Assembly (NCBI GenBank): GCA_031761405.1
Contig: JASEVX010000007.1
Span: forward strand, 36,522,849 to 36,586,848
Length of the DNA stretch: 64,000 nucleotides
From: Serripes groenlandicus
Lineage: Eukaryota > Mollusca > Bivalvia > Cardiida > Cardiidae
Direction: 5' to 3'
Shown: piece by piece, positions 1-8,595 of the stretch
How the letters are laid out: each line of letters begins with the position of its first letter
Numbering within the stretch: the stretch's first letter is position 1
Position numbers and translations under genes: made by a program
The notes under the pieces: model-generated
Seen by the model: only the letters and a program-made list of their open reading frames with translations
What the model was told of the DNA's origin: nothing
Databases searched by the model: none

Positions 1-132
1 AAGAGTAAAGACCCTTTATTGCCTGACACAGTATGTTATATTTTTCACCCACCTAGCATATTGATTAAGGCTTTCAAATTGTGGTACAATTTTCAATCTT
101 GTGTGAAACCACTTTGCAGTGTTGCAATTCTT
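1..132. other. Unassigned AT-rich sequence
   Basis: No gene, splice site or recognisable repeat terminus is seen before the first MITE. If the exon at 1645-1890 belongs to a plus-strand gene, this would be intron. Confidence 0.3.
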
Positions 133-355
133 TTAACCCTTTCCCACAAACAACAAATTTGCTGCAGACGGCTTTGAAACCATCTAGGCAAAAACACAGA
201 AAATCACTAAAAAAGTATGAGCTATTTCTGAACAAAATTGTGGCAAAAGAAGAGATTTGCTCGTTTTGAGCAATTTCACCATTTGTCACTATGTTTTCAA
301 AAGTGTTGTCTGCTGCAGATGCGTCAAAATGCATCTACAAGTGGGAAAGGGTTAA
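133..355 (-). mobile_element. TTAA-MITE, subfamily O
   Basis: TTAA lies at both ends, with CCCTTTCCCAC entering and GTGGGAAAGGG leaving. Both arms carry the CTGCAG-containing motif. The acaacaaat end comes first, which I define as minus orientation. The central part reads AATTGTGGCAAAAG then a GAGCAATTT arm. Short open frames crossing it are by-products of the repeat. Confidence 0.85.
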
Positions 356-424
356 GACCTTGATAAGGAAAAGTAAACTTATGGTGTTTGTCAAACCCCA
401 CAATACCTCTCTTATAACTAAATT

Positions 425-653
425 TAACCCTTTCCCTCATATAGATGCTTTCTGACACCTCTGCAGCAGTCGGCTGATTGAAAACATAGTGACAAAAGAA
501 GAAATTGCTCAAAACGAGCAATTTCTCCTTTTGTCACAATGTTTTCCACTTTTAGTCAAAGGTTATCCATTCAATTATAGAGATTTTCCATTTTTTGGCA
601 AAATATGTTTAAAGTCGTTCACAGCAGAATTGTTGTATGAGGGAAAGGGTTAA
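425..653 (+). mobile_element. TTAA-MITE, subfamily Y, full length
   Basis: This 229 bp copy runs from TTAACCCTTTCCCTC to GAGGGAAAGGGTTAA. The A end carries a version of CATATAGACGCTTTCTGACGC; the centre is an imperfect palindrome around TTGCTCAAAACGAGCAA. The TTAA on both sides is the typical piggyBac-superfamily target duplication (family knowledge). It has no coding capacity, so it must depend on a transposase encoded elsewhere (inference). Confidence 0.9.
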
Positions 654-724
654 CTCTACCTTGTTGTTCCCAAGAGACTCGTCTCAGTGGGACAACATAG
701 GATTAGGATGACATTAAAAAGAAT

Positions 725-948
725 TTAAACCCTTTCCCCAATACAACAAATCTGCAGCAGACAACTTTGAAAAAATATCTATGCAAAAATACGTAAAATC
801 TGTGCAAAGGAAAGAATTATTATTGAATAGATCTGAGAACAACAGTGTGGCAAAAGGAGAAATTGCTCAACACACTTGAGCCACAATGATTTAGAAAGAC
901 ATCTGCTGCAGATGCATCAAATTATGTCTGCAAGTGGGAAAGGGTTAA
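725..948 (-). mobile_element. TTAA-MITE, subfamily O
   Basis: TTAA ends are present, though the left terminus has one extra A before CCCTTTCCC. The acaacaaat end is on the left and the gatgcatcaaa end on the right. The central hairpin is degraded (ATTGCTCAACACACTTGAG), so this is an older copy than the one at 425. Confidence 0.8.
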
Positions 949-1022
949 GAACATGAAAAACATGCCCCTAATCTAGATCTCTGATCTTTTGGTTATTTCT
1001 CTTTGGTGGAATTTGTATTCGA

Positions 1023-1252
1023 TTAACCCTTTCCCTCATATAGACGCTTTCTGACGCCTCTGCAGCAGACGGCTTTTTGAAAACATAGTGACAAAAGAAG
1101 AAATTGCTCAAAACGAGCAATTTCTCCTTTTGCCACAATGTTTTCCACTTTTAGTCATAGGTTATCCATTCAATTATAGAGATTTTCTATTTCTCGTCAA
1201 AATACGTTCAAAGTCGTCTGCTGCAGAATTTTCGTATGAGGGAAAGGGTTAA
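1023..1252 (+). mobile_element. TTAA-MITE, subfamily Y, full length
   Basis: A 230 bp copy with intact TTAA on both sides and both CTGCAGCAGAC-type arm motifs. It is very similar to the copy at 425-653, which points to recent mobilisation of subfamily Y. It would lie in an intron if the exon at 1645 is real. Confidence 0.9.
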
Positions 1253-1568
1253 AAAACACACCTTTTGTTTTACGTTGAAATATTGACATGTGTAATCTAA
1301 GTTGAATTCAATCATTACGGAAATGTTGTAATACACTAAAGCATAGCCAATTATTGCCAAGTTTTCAAGGTTTTTGTTTACAATTATTTTAATCAAACAA
1401 ATATCAGAATTGGTCTGCATTAATCTTTTTCCAATTGCTTAATTGTTTAACAGTCGGCAAAGCAGCACTTTTTAACAGAGTGAGTAAATGTTGTAGATTT
1501 TTTTTGTGATTTCAAAATGGTTAAGTTCTTTTCAGGAACAAAAACTTCTTTTCAAAAATGTAAACTAT

Positions 1569-1608
1569 TTTCCACATTCAATAAGTCTGCAGCAGACAAA
1601 GGGTTGAT
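1569..1608. repeat. TTAA-MITE end fragment in putative intron
   Basis: The stretch ttccacattcaataag then TCTGCAGCAGAC resembles a subfamily O terminus. It lies 36 bp upstream of the proposed splice acceptor at 1643-1644, so an old MITE remnant abuts the branch-point region. Confidence 0.45.
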
Positions 1609-1640
1609 ACACATGTATTCCAATATAAATATTTCGTTTT

Positions 1641-1644
1641 TCAG
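1641..1644 (+). promoter_or_regulatory. Splice acceptor of the putative terminal exon
   Basis: A T-rich tract (ATTTCGTTTTTCAG) ends in CAG immediately before the open frame. This is the element that decides the exon start. Confidence 0.45.
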
Positions 1645-1890
1645 GCTAATGAATCACTTGGTGAATACGGACAACGCAGTGTTACACCACAGAAGGTCAA
1701 GGTTCTGCCTGGTTCCTCAGCGTCTCATGAACGAATCCCCGTCAATCAGAAGGTCGTACTCTTGAACCCCGAAGTGGACCAGCGGAGAGACTACGCGCAT
1801 TACGTGTATCAACAGAGAATTTCGAACATTGATTTGCGACATAGAAATGAGGTGTTGAATCTCTATCTACCATATGTAAACAGTGTGTGA
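1645..1890 (+). CDS. Putative 3'-terminal coding exon of an unrecognised host gene (partial)
   Basis: A 246 bp open frame starts directly after a pyrimidine-rich acceptor (TTTCGTTTTTCAG, AG at 1643-1644) and ends at TGA 1888-1890, giving 81 residues. It has no start codon of its own, as expected for an internal-to-terminal exon in phase 0; upstream exons are not visible and probably lie outside the window. Composition differs from the surrounding AT-rich repeats: richer in GC and CpG with balanced codon use. The peptide is hydrophilic and charged (EVDQRRDYAHYVYQQR near residues 43-58) and ends YLPYVNSV. I do not recognise the family and see no signal peptide, membrane segment or catalytic motif. 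A chance open frame is possible, but the acceptor, frame and stop agree. Confidence 0.5.
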   Translation, partial: ANESLGEYGQRSVTPQKVKVLPGSSASHERIPVNQKVVLLNPEVDQRRDYAHYVYQQRISNIDLRHRNEVLNLYLPYVNSV

Positions 1891-1926
1891 ATTGTTTTTA
1901 GTGTGTGTTAAACTTTCTGTTTCTAT

Positions 1927-2096
1927 TTACCCTTTCCAATATGCAGATACAATTGCAGCAGAAGACTATTTCTCCTTTTGCCACAATCTTGTTAATTCTA
2001 TACAGTAATTATACTGTTTATAAAGATTTTCCATGTTTTTTTTGTAGACATATTCAGTCGTCTGCTGAAGATTTGATGAATGTAGGAAAGGGTTAA
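1927..2096. mobile_element. TTAA-MITE, degraded and internally shortened
   Basis: It starts TTTACCCTTTCCAATATGC and ends GTAGGAAAGGGTTAA. The right arm (GTCTGCTGAAGATTTG) is clear, but the central palindrome is reduced to one side. Confidence 0.7.
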
Positions 2097-2258
2097 AGTA
2101 TCACGAGCAATACTGATTATCACAAGGTTGCCTGTAAATTTTGAAATAATGATTTTTTTTTGTTTCTGTTTATTAAATGAAATGCTTAATATTGTTCAGA
2201 TCATGATCAACCTGCATGGTAAAGTGTGATCTTACAATCATTTTAACTCCCTTTTTGC

Positions 2259-2625
2259 TTAACCCTTTCCCTCATACGACAATTCTGCAGCAGACGACTT
2301 TAACCCTTTCCCTCATACGACAATTCTGCAGCAGACGACTTTAACCCTTTCCCTCATACGACAATTCTGCAGCAGACGACTTTAACCCTTTCCCTCATAC
2401 GACAATTCTGCAGCAGACGACTTTAACCCTTTCCCTCATACGACAATTCTGCAGCAGACGACTTTAACCCTTTCCCTCATACGACAATTCTGCAGCAGAC
2501 GACTTTAACCCTTTCCCTCATACGACAATTCTGCAGCAGACGACTAACCCTTTCCCTCATACGACAATTCTGCAGCAGACGACTTTAACCCTTTCCCTCA
2601 TACGACAATTCTGCAGCAGATGACT
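2259..2625 (-). repeat. Tandem array of a MITE terminus: nine 41-bp units
   Basis: Nine head-to-tail copies of the first 41 bp of subfamily Y (TTAACCCTTTCCCTC through GCAGCAGACGACT). Eight units are 41 bp and almost identical; the seventh begins CTAA instead of TTTAA and its neighbour spacing is 39 bp. Every other junction keeps TTAA. The array runs straight into a complete MITE at 2626, so that element effectively has ten left ends. The near identity of units indicates recent amplification. Confidence 0.95.
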
Positions 2626-2855
2626 TTAACCCTTTCCCTCATACGACAATTCTGCAGCAGACGACTTTGAACGTATTTTGTCAAAAAATAGAAAATCTCC
2701 ATAATTGAATGGATAACCTATGACAAAAAGTGGAAAACATTGTGGGAAAAGGAGAAATTGCACGTTTTGTGCAATTTCTTCTTTTGTCACTATGTTTTCA
2801 AAAAGCCGTCTGCTGCGGAGGCGTCAGAAAGCGTTTATATGAGGGAAAGGGTTAA
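2626..2855 (-). mobile_element. TTAA-MITE, subfamily Y, full length, next to the array
   Basis: A complete 230 bp copy with the cgacaattc end first. Its TTAA at 2626-2629 is also the last junction of the array. The central palindrome GCACGTTTTGTGC is a compensated variant of the CTCAAAACGAG loop seen at 1023: the stem is kept while the sequence changed. Confidence 0.9.
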
Positions 2856-3105
2856 TTTGGTAAAATTTAGGTATCCGTTTGAGAGTTCATTTTCAATATT
2901 TTATCTTCTATAAAGGGGACAGACTGTTTTGCAATGAAACAAAATGTCCTACATGTTGGTCATATTCTTTGATGTTCAAGTTTCAGTATTTTAATGTCGA
3001 TCTGTGATATATTTTGCTTTTAAAGTTATTATTTTATAAACTATTTTTGTATTTCTGTTAAAGAGTACAGTATCTTATAATTTATTACATAAAATCAAGG
3101 GAAAG

Positions 3106-3111
3106 AATAAA
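3106..3111 (+). terminator. Possible polyadenylation signal AATAAA
   Basis: AATAAA within gaaagaataaactg, followed by T-rich sequence. It is placed after the presumed 3' UTR; chance occurrence is likely in AT-rich DNA. Confidence 0.25.
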
Positions 3112-3162
3112 CTGTTTCATGAACACTGTTTCTTAATTATTATATAACATTTTCTTGAATCC

Positions 3163-3214
3163 ATCCCCCACTTGCAACTGCATTTTGATGCATCTGTAAC
3201 AGACGACTTTCGAA
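3163..3214 (+). repeat. Left half of a TTAA-MITE split by later insertions
   Basis: The segment cccacttgcaactgc, gatgcatctgtaacagacgac matches the A end of subfamily O. The matching right half is found at about 10067-10138, beyond the DIRS. So a MITE was here first, then a tandem-family element, then the DIRS. Confidence 0.6.
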
Positions 3215-3666
3215 ACAAGAGGGCCATGATGGCCCTGGATGGCTTACCTGATTTAATATAACTTGGTAAATGGTCACCCAAGGGACACTTGTGCTAAGTT
3301 ATATCAAAATCAGGCCTATACTTCTGACAAGAAGTTTTTTAAAGTTTTCACTATACATATGTATTCATACAAGGAAATCAAGCCCCATCTTCTGGCAGAC
3401 ATTTTTTGAAACGGATCAGAATAATTTGATCTTGGTAGAGGGTCACCCAAGGAACATCTGTGCCAAATTATTTTCAAAGCGGTCCAGGACCTTTTGACAA
3501 GACGATTTTTTTAAATTTTCAGTATACATATGTAAGGAAAACTCTGCCCCCTGATGGCCATGTTTTCAAGGGATCAGAATAATTTGAACAATCCTGAAAG
3601 AGGGTCACCCTAGGAACGTCTGTGCCAAATCATTTTCAAATATGTCCAGGACTTTTGGACAAGAAG
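3215..3666 (+). mobile_element. ACAAGAGGGCC-type tandem element, 3' end missing
   Basis: It starts ACAAGAGGGCCATGATGGCC, a 5' ACAAG followed by a hairpin. It then has about three imperfect units marked by GGTCACCC(A/T)AGGA and GACAAGA(A/C)GATTTTT. The 3' hairpin and tag complement are absent because the DIRS begins in the last unit. Confidence 0.7.
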
Positions 3667-3686
3667 ATTTTTATGTCAAAAATACA

Positions 3687-3841
3687 TTACCAGTCATTTA
3701 ATACCTGATATATAATCTCAACACCGTTAATTCATCCAGAAAAGAAGCTCGCGCAGCCATGCATAGCCCTCACGCGTGTGTGATACACACGGCCGCCGGT
3801 AATACCGGCGCACGGGCCATGTGACCCCCACTTTTAATTTC
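3687..3841 (+). repeat. DIRS left inverted terminal repeat
   Basis: It begins TTACCAGTCATTTAATACC and ends CCCCACTTTTAATTTC. It is CpG-rich in the middle with its own palindrome (GGCCGCCGGTAATACCGGC). The only mismatch to the right repeat is at 3740 (G against T in the complement). Confidence 0.95.
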
Positions 3842-4466
3842 TGGACACACCAACTGACAGCTAAGAATTTATTTCATTTTTATATTTTATTTCTTGGTCT
3901 GTTTAAGGCATTCGCCTTAAACAAGTTATTTTCATTCAGTTATTCAACTACATTAACAACCTAACAACATAATTGGGTAAATTACTAATTGTAATTAAGT
4001 TGTTTTTTGTGAACACAACTAACTGAGAAGTCACGGGTGGGTTACCACCCACTATTTCAGTTACGTATCGGGTGCGGTAATGGCCATTCATTCTTTCAAC
4101 GAAGTTATAGTTACACCGACCCTATTAGCGATAATATATTATTATCGCCTTGTATTACATTATGTATATTAATTAAACATGAACAATTTTGGAAAATATT
4201 TGTAAAATCTTTTTCATTGAAATACGTTCCGTGATCAACGGGTATAGTAGAAAATAAAAAATAGAAAAAAATTATATTTTTTGTTGAATCGTATAAATTG
4301 TTTTGTTTCATATATATTCTATGTCACATAGTGGTGATCAGAGGCGTGGCTCATAACGGCTGTATGAGACACGCGTCTGTCCTGTTTTGCGTTCACTAAG
4401 TACACACAGGATTCACCCTGTGAGTACTTCTCTTCCTGGCCTGCTTCCATTTGGAAACAGTCTGGG

Positions 4467-4667
4467 TTGAGGAGGACTCACAAAAGCTGGAAGAGTAAGA
4501 AGACCCCTAAAAAGGTTTCTCTTAGCTCTACGAGTGAAGCGGAGTTTGAGGGGTTCTCCCAACAATCAGACTCCGCGGCTGTGTTGAGTGAGCAGAAGGT
4601 CAGAGCTGTTCCTTCTTCACTCCGCACAACCGCTCAGAGGTCCAGATTAGGAGGTGTAATCAGCTAA
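4467..4667 (+). pseudogene. Short open frame at the start of the DIRS body, possible gag remnant
   Basis: The 66-residue frame is basic, then Ser/Glu-rich (KKTPKKVSLSSTSEAEFEGF), as the N-terminal part of a capsid-like protein might be. No zinc knuckle or known domain is visible. Its position just inside the left repeat fits the first DIRS frame; the assignment rests on position only. Confidence 0.25.
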
Positions 4668-4853
4668 TTTCCCCACAAATTCCCTCTTAGGAAACAAACC
4701 CTATGCTGTGGGTTCTCAATACCCACAGCATAGGGTAAGAGGGTCAAATGAGGATTTTAGACATGCATACGCCCCTTATCTGGAGCTCTGACCGCTCCCC
4801 CTCAGCTTCGGCTGGTCCTTCGCGGGACATGGAGGAGCGGATGGCAGCGGCTA

Positions 4854-5303
4854 ATGTCTGTTATTCCGTCGGGAAACAAAGGCCTTCGGGCCAGAAACCG
4901 TACGGACACAGTGATGGTTGGCCTCAAGAGTGAGCAACCGTCTGCTGAACGACATTATCTGACGCCAGGTGTTGGGGCTGACCCTTCGGGAGACGCCATG
5001 GGTCAATCAAAGGGAAACCTCACTGATTGGCCACCTCTAACACCACACTCTGCAGTAAGCAGTCTTCGGACGCTTACAGAGTGCCAAATTATAATGTCTG
5101 CGGACAGAATTCTTTGGAGACCGGTGATAGAGCAGCTTCACAACTGCCTATCATTAGTCAACCGGGTAATGCTTGCGAGCAAAACCTATATGACTCCGGG
5201 TAACCGGGTACCGGGCAACCAGTCAGTCATTTCGCCTAGGCGCGACCAGTCACCGGGCAAATCCGGCAGTCATTTAGCGATGACGCGACCGGTCAGTCAT
5301 TAA
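4854..5303 (+). pseudogene. Longest open frame of the DIRS (149 codons), gag region remnant
   Basis: The peptide contains no enzyme motif. Its last third is low complexity because the DNA repeats ACCGGGCA/CAGTCA words. The DNA at 5043-5172 recurs at 6539-6662, so part of this frame was copied within the element. It is far shorter than a working DIRS gag protein. Confidence 0.3.
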
Positions 5304-5395
5304 GCCATGACGCGACCGGGCAAATTATCAGTCAGTTTAACATGACGCGACCGGGCAGTGGGCAGTCAAGGTAACGAGCAGTCGTTAAGCTAGTA
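5043..5395 (+). repeat. Internal direct repeat of the DIRS, copy 1
   Basis: The block CTGCAGTAAGCAGTCTTCGG, CAGAGTGCCAA, GATAGAGCAGC, CTATCATTAGTCAACCGG recurs with changes at 6539-6662. The terminal GTAACGAGCAGTCGTTAAG recurs near 6704-6721. The spacer between the shared blocks differs. Confidence 0.75.
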
Positions 5396-5426
5396 CCACT
5401 CGTTCTTCGCACAACCGGTCTATACG

Positions 5427-5710
5427 GATATTCAAAACACTGGTCATTACGCACCAGGCTCAGATATCCAACCGTCTAACATCGGTTATAAGGAGTACAG
5501 GACAGATAAATCTTTCCTTTCTCCAAGGGGAATAGTGTTCTTCTGTAGGGATTACACTCCTCAAAAGAATGAGAATAGAAGAGTACGGATATTCAAAACA
5601 CTGGTCATTACGCACAAGGCCCAGATATCCAGTTATAGGTAGTACAGGACAGAGAAATGTTTCCGTGTCTCCAAGTGGAACATGGTACTTCTCTAGAGAT
5701 TACACTCCTT
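5427..5710 (+). repeat. DIRS internal tandem duplication with repeated SRDYTP-type peptide
   Basis: TATTCAAAACACTGGTCATT and the following ~120 bp occur twice, near 5427-5560 and 5585-5710. In the best frame each copy ends with a peptide of form SP-x(5-7)-CRDYTP or SRDYTP. A third, diverged peptide SRDYTPP is encoded at 7256-7276. Repeated peptide blocks suggest an expanded structural (gag-like) protein; stops and frameshifts separate the blocks. Confidence 0.5.
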
Positions 5711-5996
5711 CCCCGATACAAAGCTCCGTTTCAAAAGATGTAACGGATCGGTGATAGGCGGGTTAACCAAGCCTACCGGGATCAGCAATACCCACCTGAT
5801 GGGAATTCACTGTTCCCGGAAGGACACCTCTCGAAGAGGCAGTCCTTAGAAGGAAAACCCCCGATCGGAATAACTCAGGTTTTCCGTGAAAGGGAGGTCG
5901 AGACCGTCCCATACGGTTAGTTCGGCGCCGACGATCGATCCAGTGCGACCTCTCTCTACTGCGGAGAGAGGAGGTTCATATCACACGATCGACACC

Positions 5997-6224
5997 TTAA
6001 CCCTTTCCCTCATATAGACGCTTTCTGACGCCTCTGCAGCAGACAGCTTTTTGAAAACAGTGACAAAAGAAGAAATTGCACAAAACGTGCAATTTCTCCT
6101 TTTGCCACTATGTTTTCCACTTCAAGTCATTGGTTATCCATTCAATTATAGAGATTTTCCATTTTTTGACAAAATATGTTTAAAGTCGTCTGCTGCAAAT
6201 TAGATGTATGTGGGAAAGGGTTAA
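5997..6224 (+). mobile_element. TTAA-MITE, subfamily Y, inserted in the DIRS
   Basis: A 228 bp copy with TTAA at both ends interrupts the DIRS body. It proves that subfamily Y moved after the DIRS arrived. The right end carries subfamily-O-like bases (AAATTAGATGTATGTGGG), a mixed copy. Confidence 0.9.
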
Positions 6225-6362
6225 CACAACAATAAAGTACACCAAGATTGAATATTATTTTCAATCCTTTCTCTTACTTTTATAAGACTGTTGTGTCTTT
6301 CAGTTGAAAGACGGATTAGAGTCAAGCATCGTAGGGCTCGACACTCTCCCACCTCCTCGTCT

Positions 6363-6391
6363 GACGGGCGGGGGCGGGGGGGGGGGGGGGG
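6363..6391. repeat. G-rich run in the DIRS
   Basis: After GGGCGGGGGC there are about 18 uninterrupted G's. Length here is unreliable in any assembly, and the tract could form quadruplex structures. Confidence 0.9.
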
Positions 6392-6538
6392 CAGTCCCCT
6401 TCAGATTACGAGCCGGCTGTAGAGCGTTGACCTCTACAGCAGAACATTAAGGAAGTACTTAGGGTGGTGCCTAATACGTTTGCCCGAAGGTTGACGCTTA
6501 AACGTCGTTTAAACCTATAATGATTTCGAGCAAAACCT

Positions 6539-6725
6539 ACACTCTGCAGTACAGCAGTCTTCGGACTGCTACAGAGTGCCAAGTTATAATGTCTAAAGTT
6601 TTTGGAGACTAGTGATAGAGCAGCCTCACTTCAGCCTATCATTAGTCAACCGGTCAGTAATGGTCAGAGAGAGCTACCATTACTGAACGTTCCCAGAGCT
6701 GGGTAACGAGCAGTCGTTAAGTCAA
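6539..6725 (+). repeat. Internal direct repeat of the DIRS, copy 2
   Basis: A diverged copy of 5043-5395, starting CACTCTGCAGTACAGCAG and ending GGTAACGAGCAGTCGTTAAG. It lacks the ACCGGGCA-rich insert that copy 1 has near 5195-5365. Confidence 0.7.
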
Positions 6726-6929
6726 GTTGACTCCAACCGTTTTGTCAATATTATGACATAAGCATTGGACAACCGGGTGTTTTCGAACACAGCCAAGTGA
6801 AAATCTCCTTCGCAGAGTTGTCGTTCCTTACACTCATATGAATGTAATGAGTCGATAGTGCTAGAGAATGAGTCAAATGCCTACCGAGTACTCAATTAAT
6901 CACTGGGCATAAACGGTTGTCGCGTGAAC

Positions 6930-7215
6930 GTTCACAGGGCAGTCAAACTCTTAACTGGGCATAAACGGTTACCGGGCAAACGGTCACCGTGAAAACAAAA
7001 AAATTCAACTATGAATTCTTCGGAATTCAACAGTATTCCAATTGACAAATGTCCTCGGACACAGTCATTTGGAGATCGGGCAATGTCTTTAGACATAGCC
7101 AGTAAGGCACCGGTCAAACGGGTAATGTCTTAAGACATAACCTTTCGGCAGTCAATCGGGCAGTATGCTGAGACATAGCCGATTAAACAGTCGGCCATCG
7201 GGTATGGGGAGTACC
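6930..7215 (+). repeat. Degenerate ACCGGGCA/CAGTCA-rich stretch in the DIRS
   Basis: Words such as CGGGCA, CAGTCAA, ACGGT(C/T)A and AGACATA(A/G)CC recur at irregular spacing. It resembles 5195-5365. No frame stays open; it looks like decayed low-complexity coding sequence. Confidence 0.5.
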
Positions 7216-7526
7216 GGTCAAATAGTTATGTCGGTCCCCAGGGAGGAGAGAGTGCGTCTCTAGGGACTACACTCCTCCCAAGTAATACCCATCGTACCAA
7301 TTGTTGGGACGAGTCGATGTCCGACGGTATTACATGGGAGAGATTCAGTTGATTTCATAAATCAATCCCCTATGCTGGCCTACCGGGATCAACCGTTCCC
7401 AGAGGATAGTCACTCTGTGAACTCTCTCATACGTGAGCTCGGACCGAAGGTTGATTCCATGCGATCTCATTCTTCTTCGGAAAAGGGATAAATTCCTCGA
7501 TCATGACTCCTTCATAGGATTCCTCC

Positions 7527-7686
7527 CACCAATGGGCTAAGTTTTGTGGAAAAGTAGCCAGTTGCTTGGGAAGATTGTTGTGTGGAGTACTGGTGTGAGA
7601 AAACCAGGAAATACATGAGTAGGTGAACTGGCCGCCGTGATATAACTGAGAAATTGTTAAAACGGCGTTAAACCACAATCAATCGA
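7527..7686 (+). mobile_element. SINE, 5'-truncated, inserted in the DIRS
   Basis: Flanked by a perfect 15-bp duplication, TCATAGGATTCCTCC, at 7512-7526 and 7687-7701. It holds the body (GCCAGTTGCTTGGGAAG), the core (GTACTGGTGTGAGAAAACC, GCCGTGATATAACTG) and the tail GGCGTTAAACCACAATCAATC, but no tRNA head. The truncation and duplication indicate L1-type target-primed insertion. Confidence 0.92.
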
Positions 7687-8183
7687 TCATAGGATTCCTC
7701 CATGTCGAATCGGACACTGACATTCCGGTCCAGAACCGGCTTTAGTCAATCCGCACGTCGTCGGGTAAAACCCACGACCCCGTCTTGTCTGACGAATAAG
7801 AGACATATCGTGTTCAGTGCTCCATCAGATGATTTACAATTTAGAGCTGGACTCTAAATAAACTATCATTAGTGGGAAGTTACTGCATTCACTGCGTCCA
7901 TAGGCGCATTTCGGCGTATGCGGCAACATTGTTCACAGGGACAGAACGTACAGTGACTTCTGCAAAGGCATTCTTAGAAGCCCAACCTGTGAAGACACAA
8001 GGGACAGGCTAAGTTCGAGCCTAGCTTTCTGCTTCCGCTGGCCCTGCCTTATCAAAGCCCCGTACGGGAGCAAAGTTGGCATACAACCAAGTAGAGCACT
8101 GTCCCTAATCCGCGGCTATAGGGAAGCGCTCCTCTCTATTAAACTAACAGGAATGCCATGGAGTGGGTATCAACCTTCCATTC

Positions 8184-8595
8184 GGTGGTTTCTACAACCG
8201 TCTTTCGTCTGGTTCCGGTGAAGACCGGAATAAGACTTATCGACTCAGATTGCGTCTAGTACGGTCGATTAATAAAATGGAATGTTCCGTTTTATCAAGA
8301 ACGCAATCCGGAACAGCTGTCTGAGCGATTCTTAGACCAAACAGACACCTGTTACCACGTACCGGTTGCTTTTTCATCGAGGAATGACCGTCGATTCTTT
8401 GTAAACGGGGAAATGTTCCTTTCAAACACTTCACTTCGATTACCTGCGTTTAGAATTAATTCCCAAAACGGGCAAGTCGGATCTATTCCCCTCAAGAGAC
8501 TCGTTGTAGGACGTTTCTCGTTGAGCTGGCCCTTCGGACAGACTCGATTCGCTATAAGAGAATCCGATTACCATGTCCTGGATAAGGATCAGTAA
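8184..8595 (+). pseudogene. DIRS reverse transcriptase remnant (fingers and palm), frameshifted
   Basis: Two adjoining frames carry an RT signature. Frame one from 8184 reads GGFYNRL and then NKTYRL before INK, resembling the RT fingers block. A shift near 8280 leads into a second frame, open from 8260 to the TAA at 8595, with DQTDTCYHVPVAFSSR at 8335-8382 and RRFFVNGEMF at 8389-8418. This is the motif A region, where the first catalytic Asp precedes the YHVP-type segment. It then jumps to FRINSQNGQV, which resembles the stretch after the catalytic DD box; the PFG and xxDD motifs between are missing, so I infer an internal deletion. It cannot encode an active enzyme. Family assignment as DIRS RT combines these motifs with the element's structure. 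Confidence 0.6.

Larger units (their letters stand above)
1891..3111 (+). other. Presumed 3' UTR, filled with MITE sequence
   Basis: If the exon at 1645-1890 is real, transcription continues here. The first plausible polyadenylation signal I see is AATAAA at 3106-3111, followed by T-rich sequence. The interval contains a degraded MITE, the 41-bp array of MITE ends and a full MITE, so the transcript could fold into hairpins. Transcript extent is inference. Confidence 0.3.

Noticed and set aside
2259..2625. Telomere-like or CRISPR-like repeat
   Set aside because: The 41-bp unit is the terminus of the neighbouring MITE; there are no variable spacers.
4111..4311. Minus-strand frame in the DIRS leader
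   Set aside because: AT-rich, Ile/Phe/Asn-rich and opposite to the RT orientation; no motif.
8237..8434. 65-codon minus-strand frame
   Set aside because: It lies antisense to the RT remnant, which has recognisable motifs on the plus strand.
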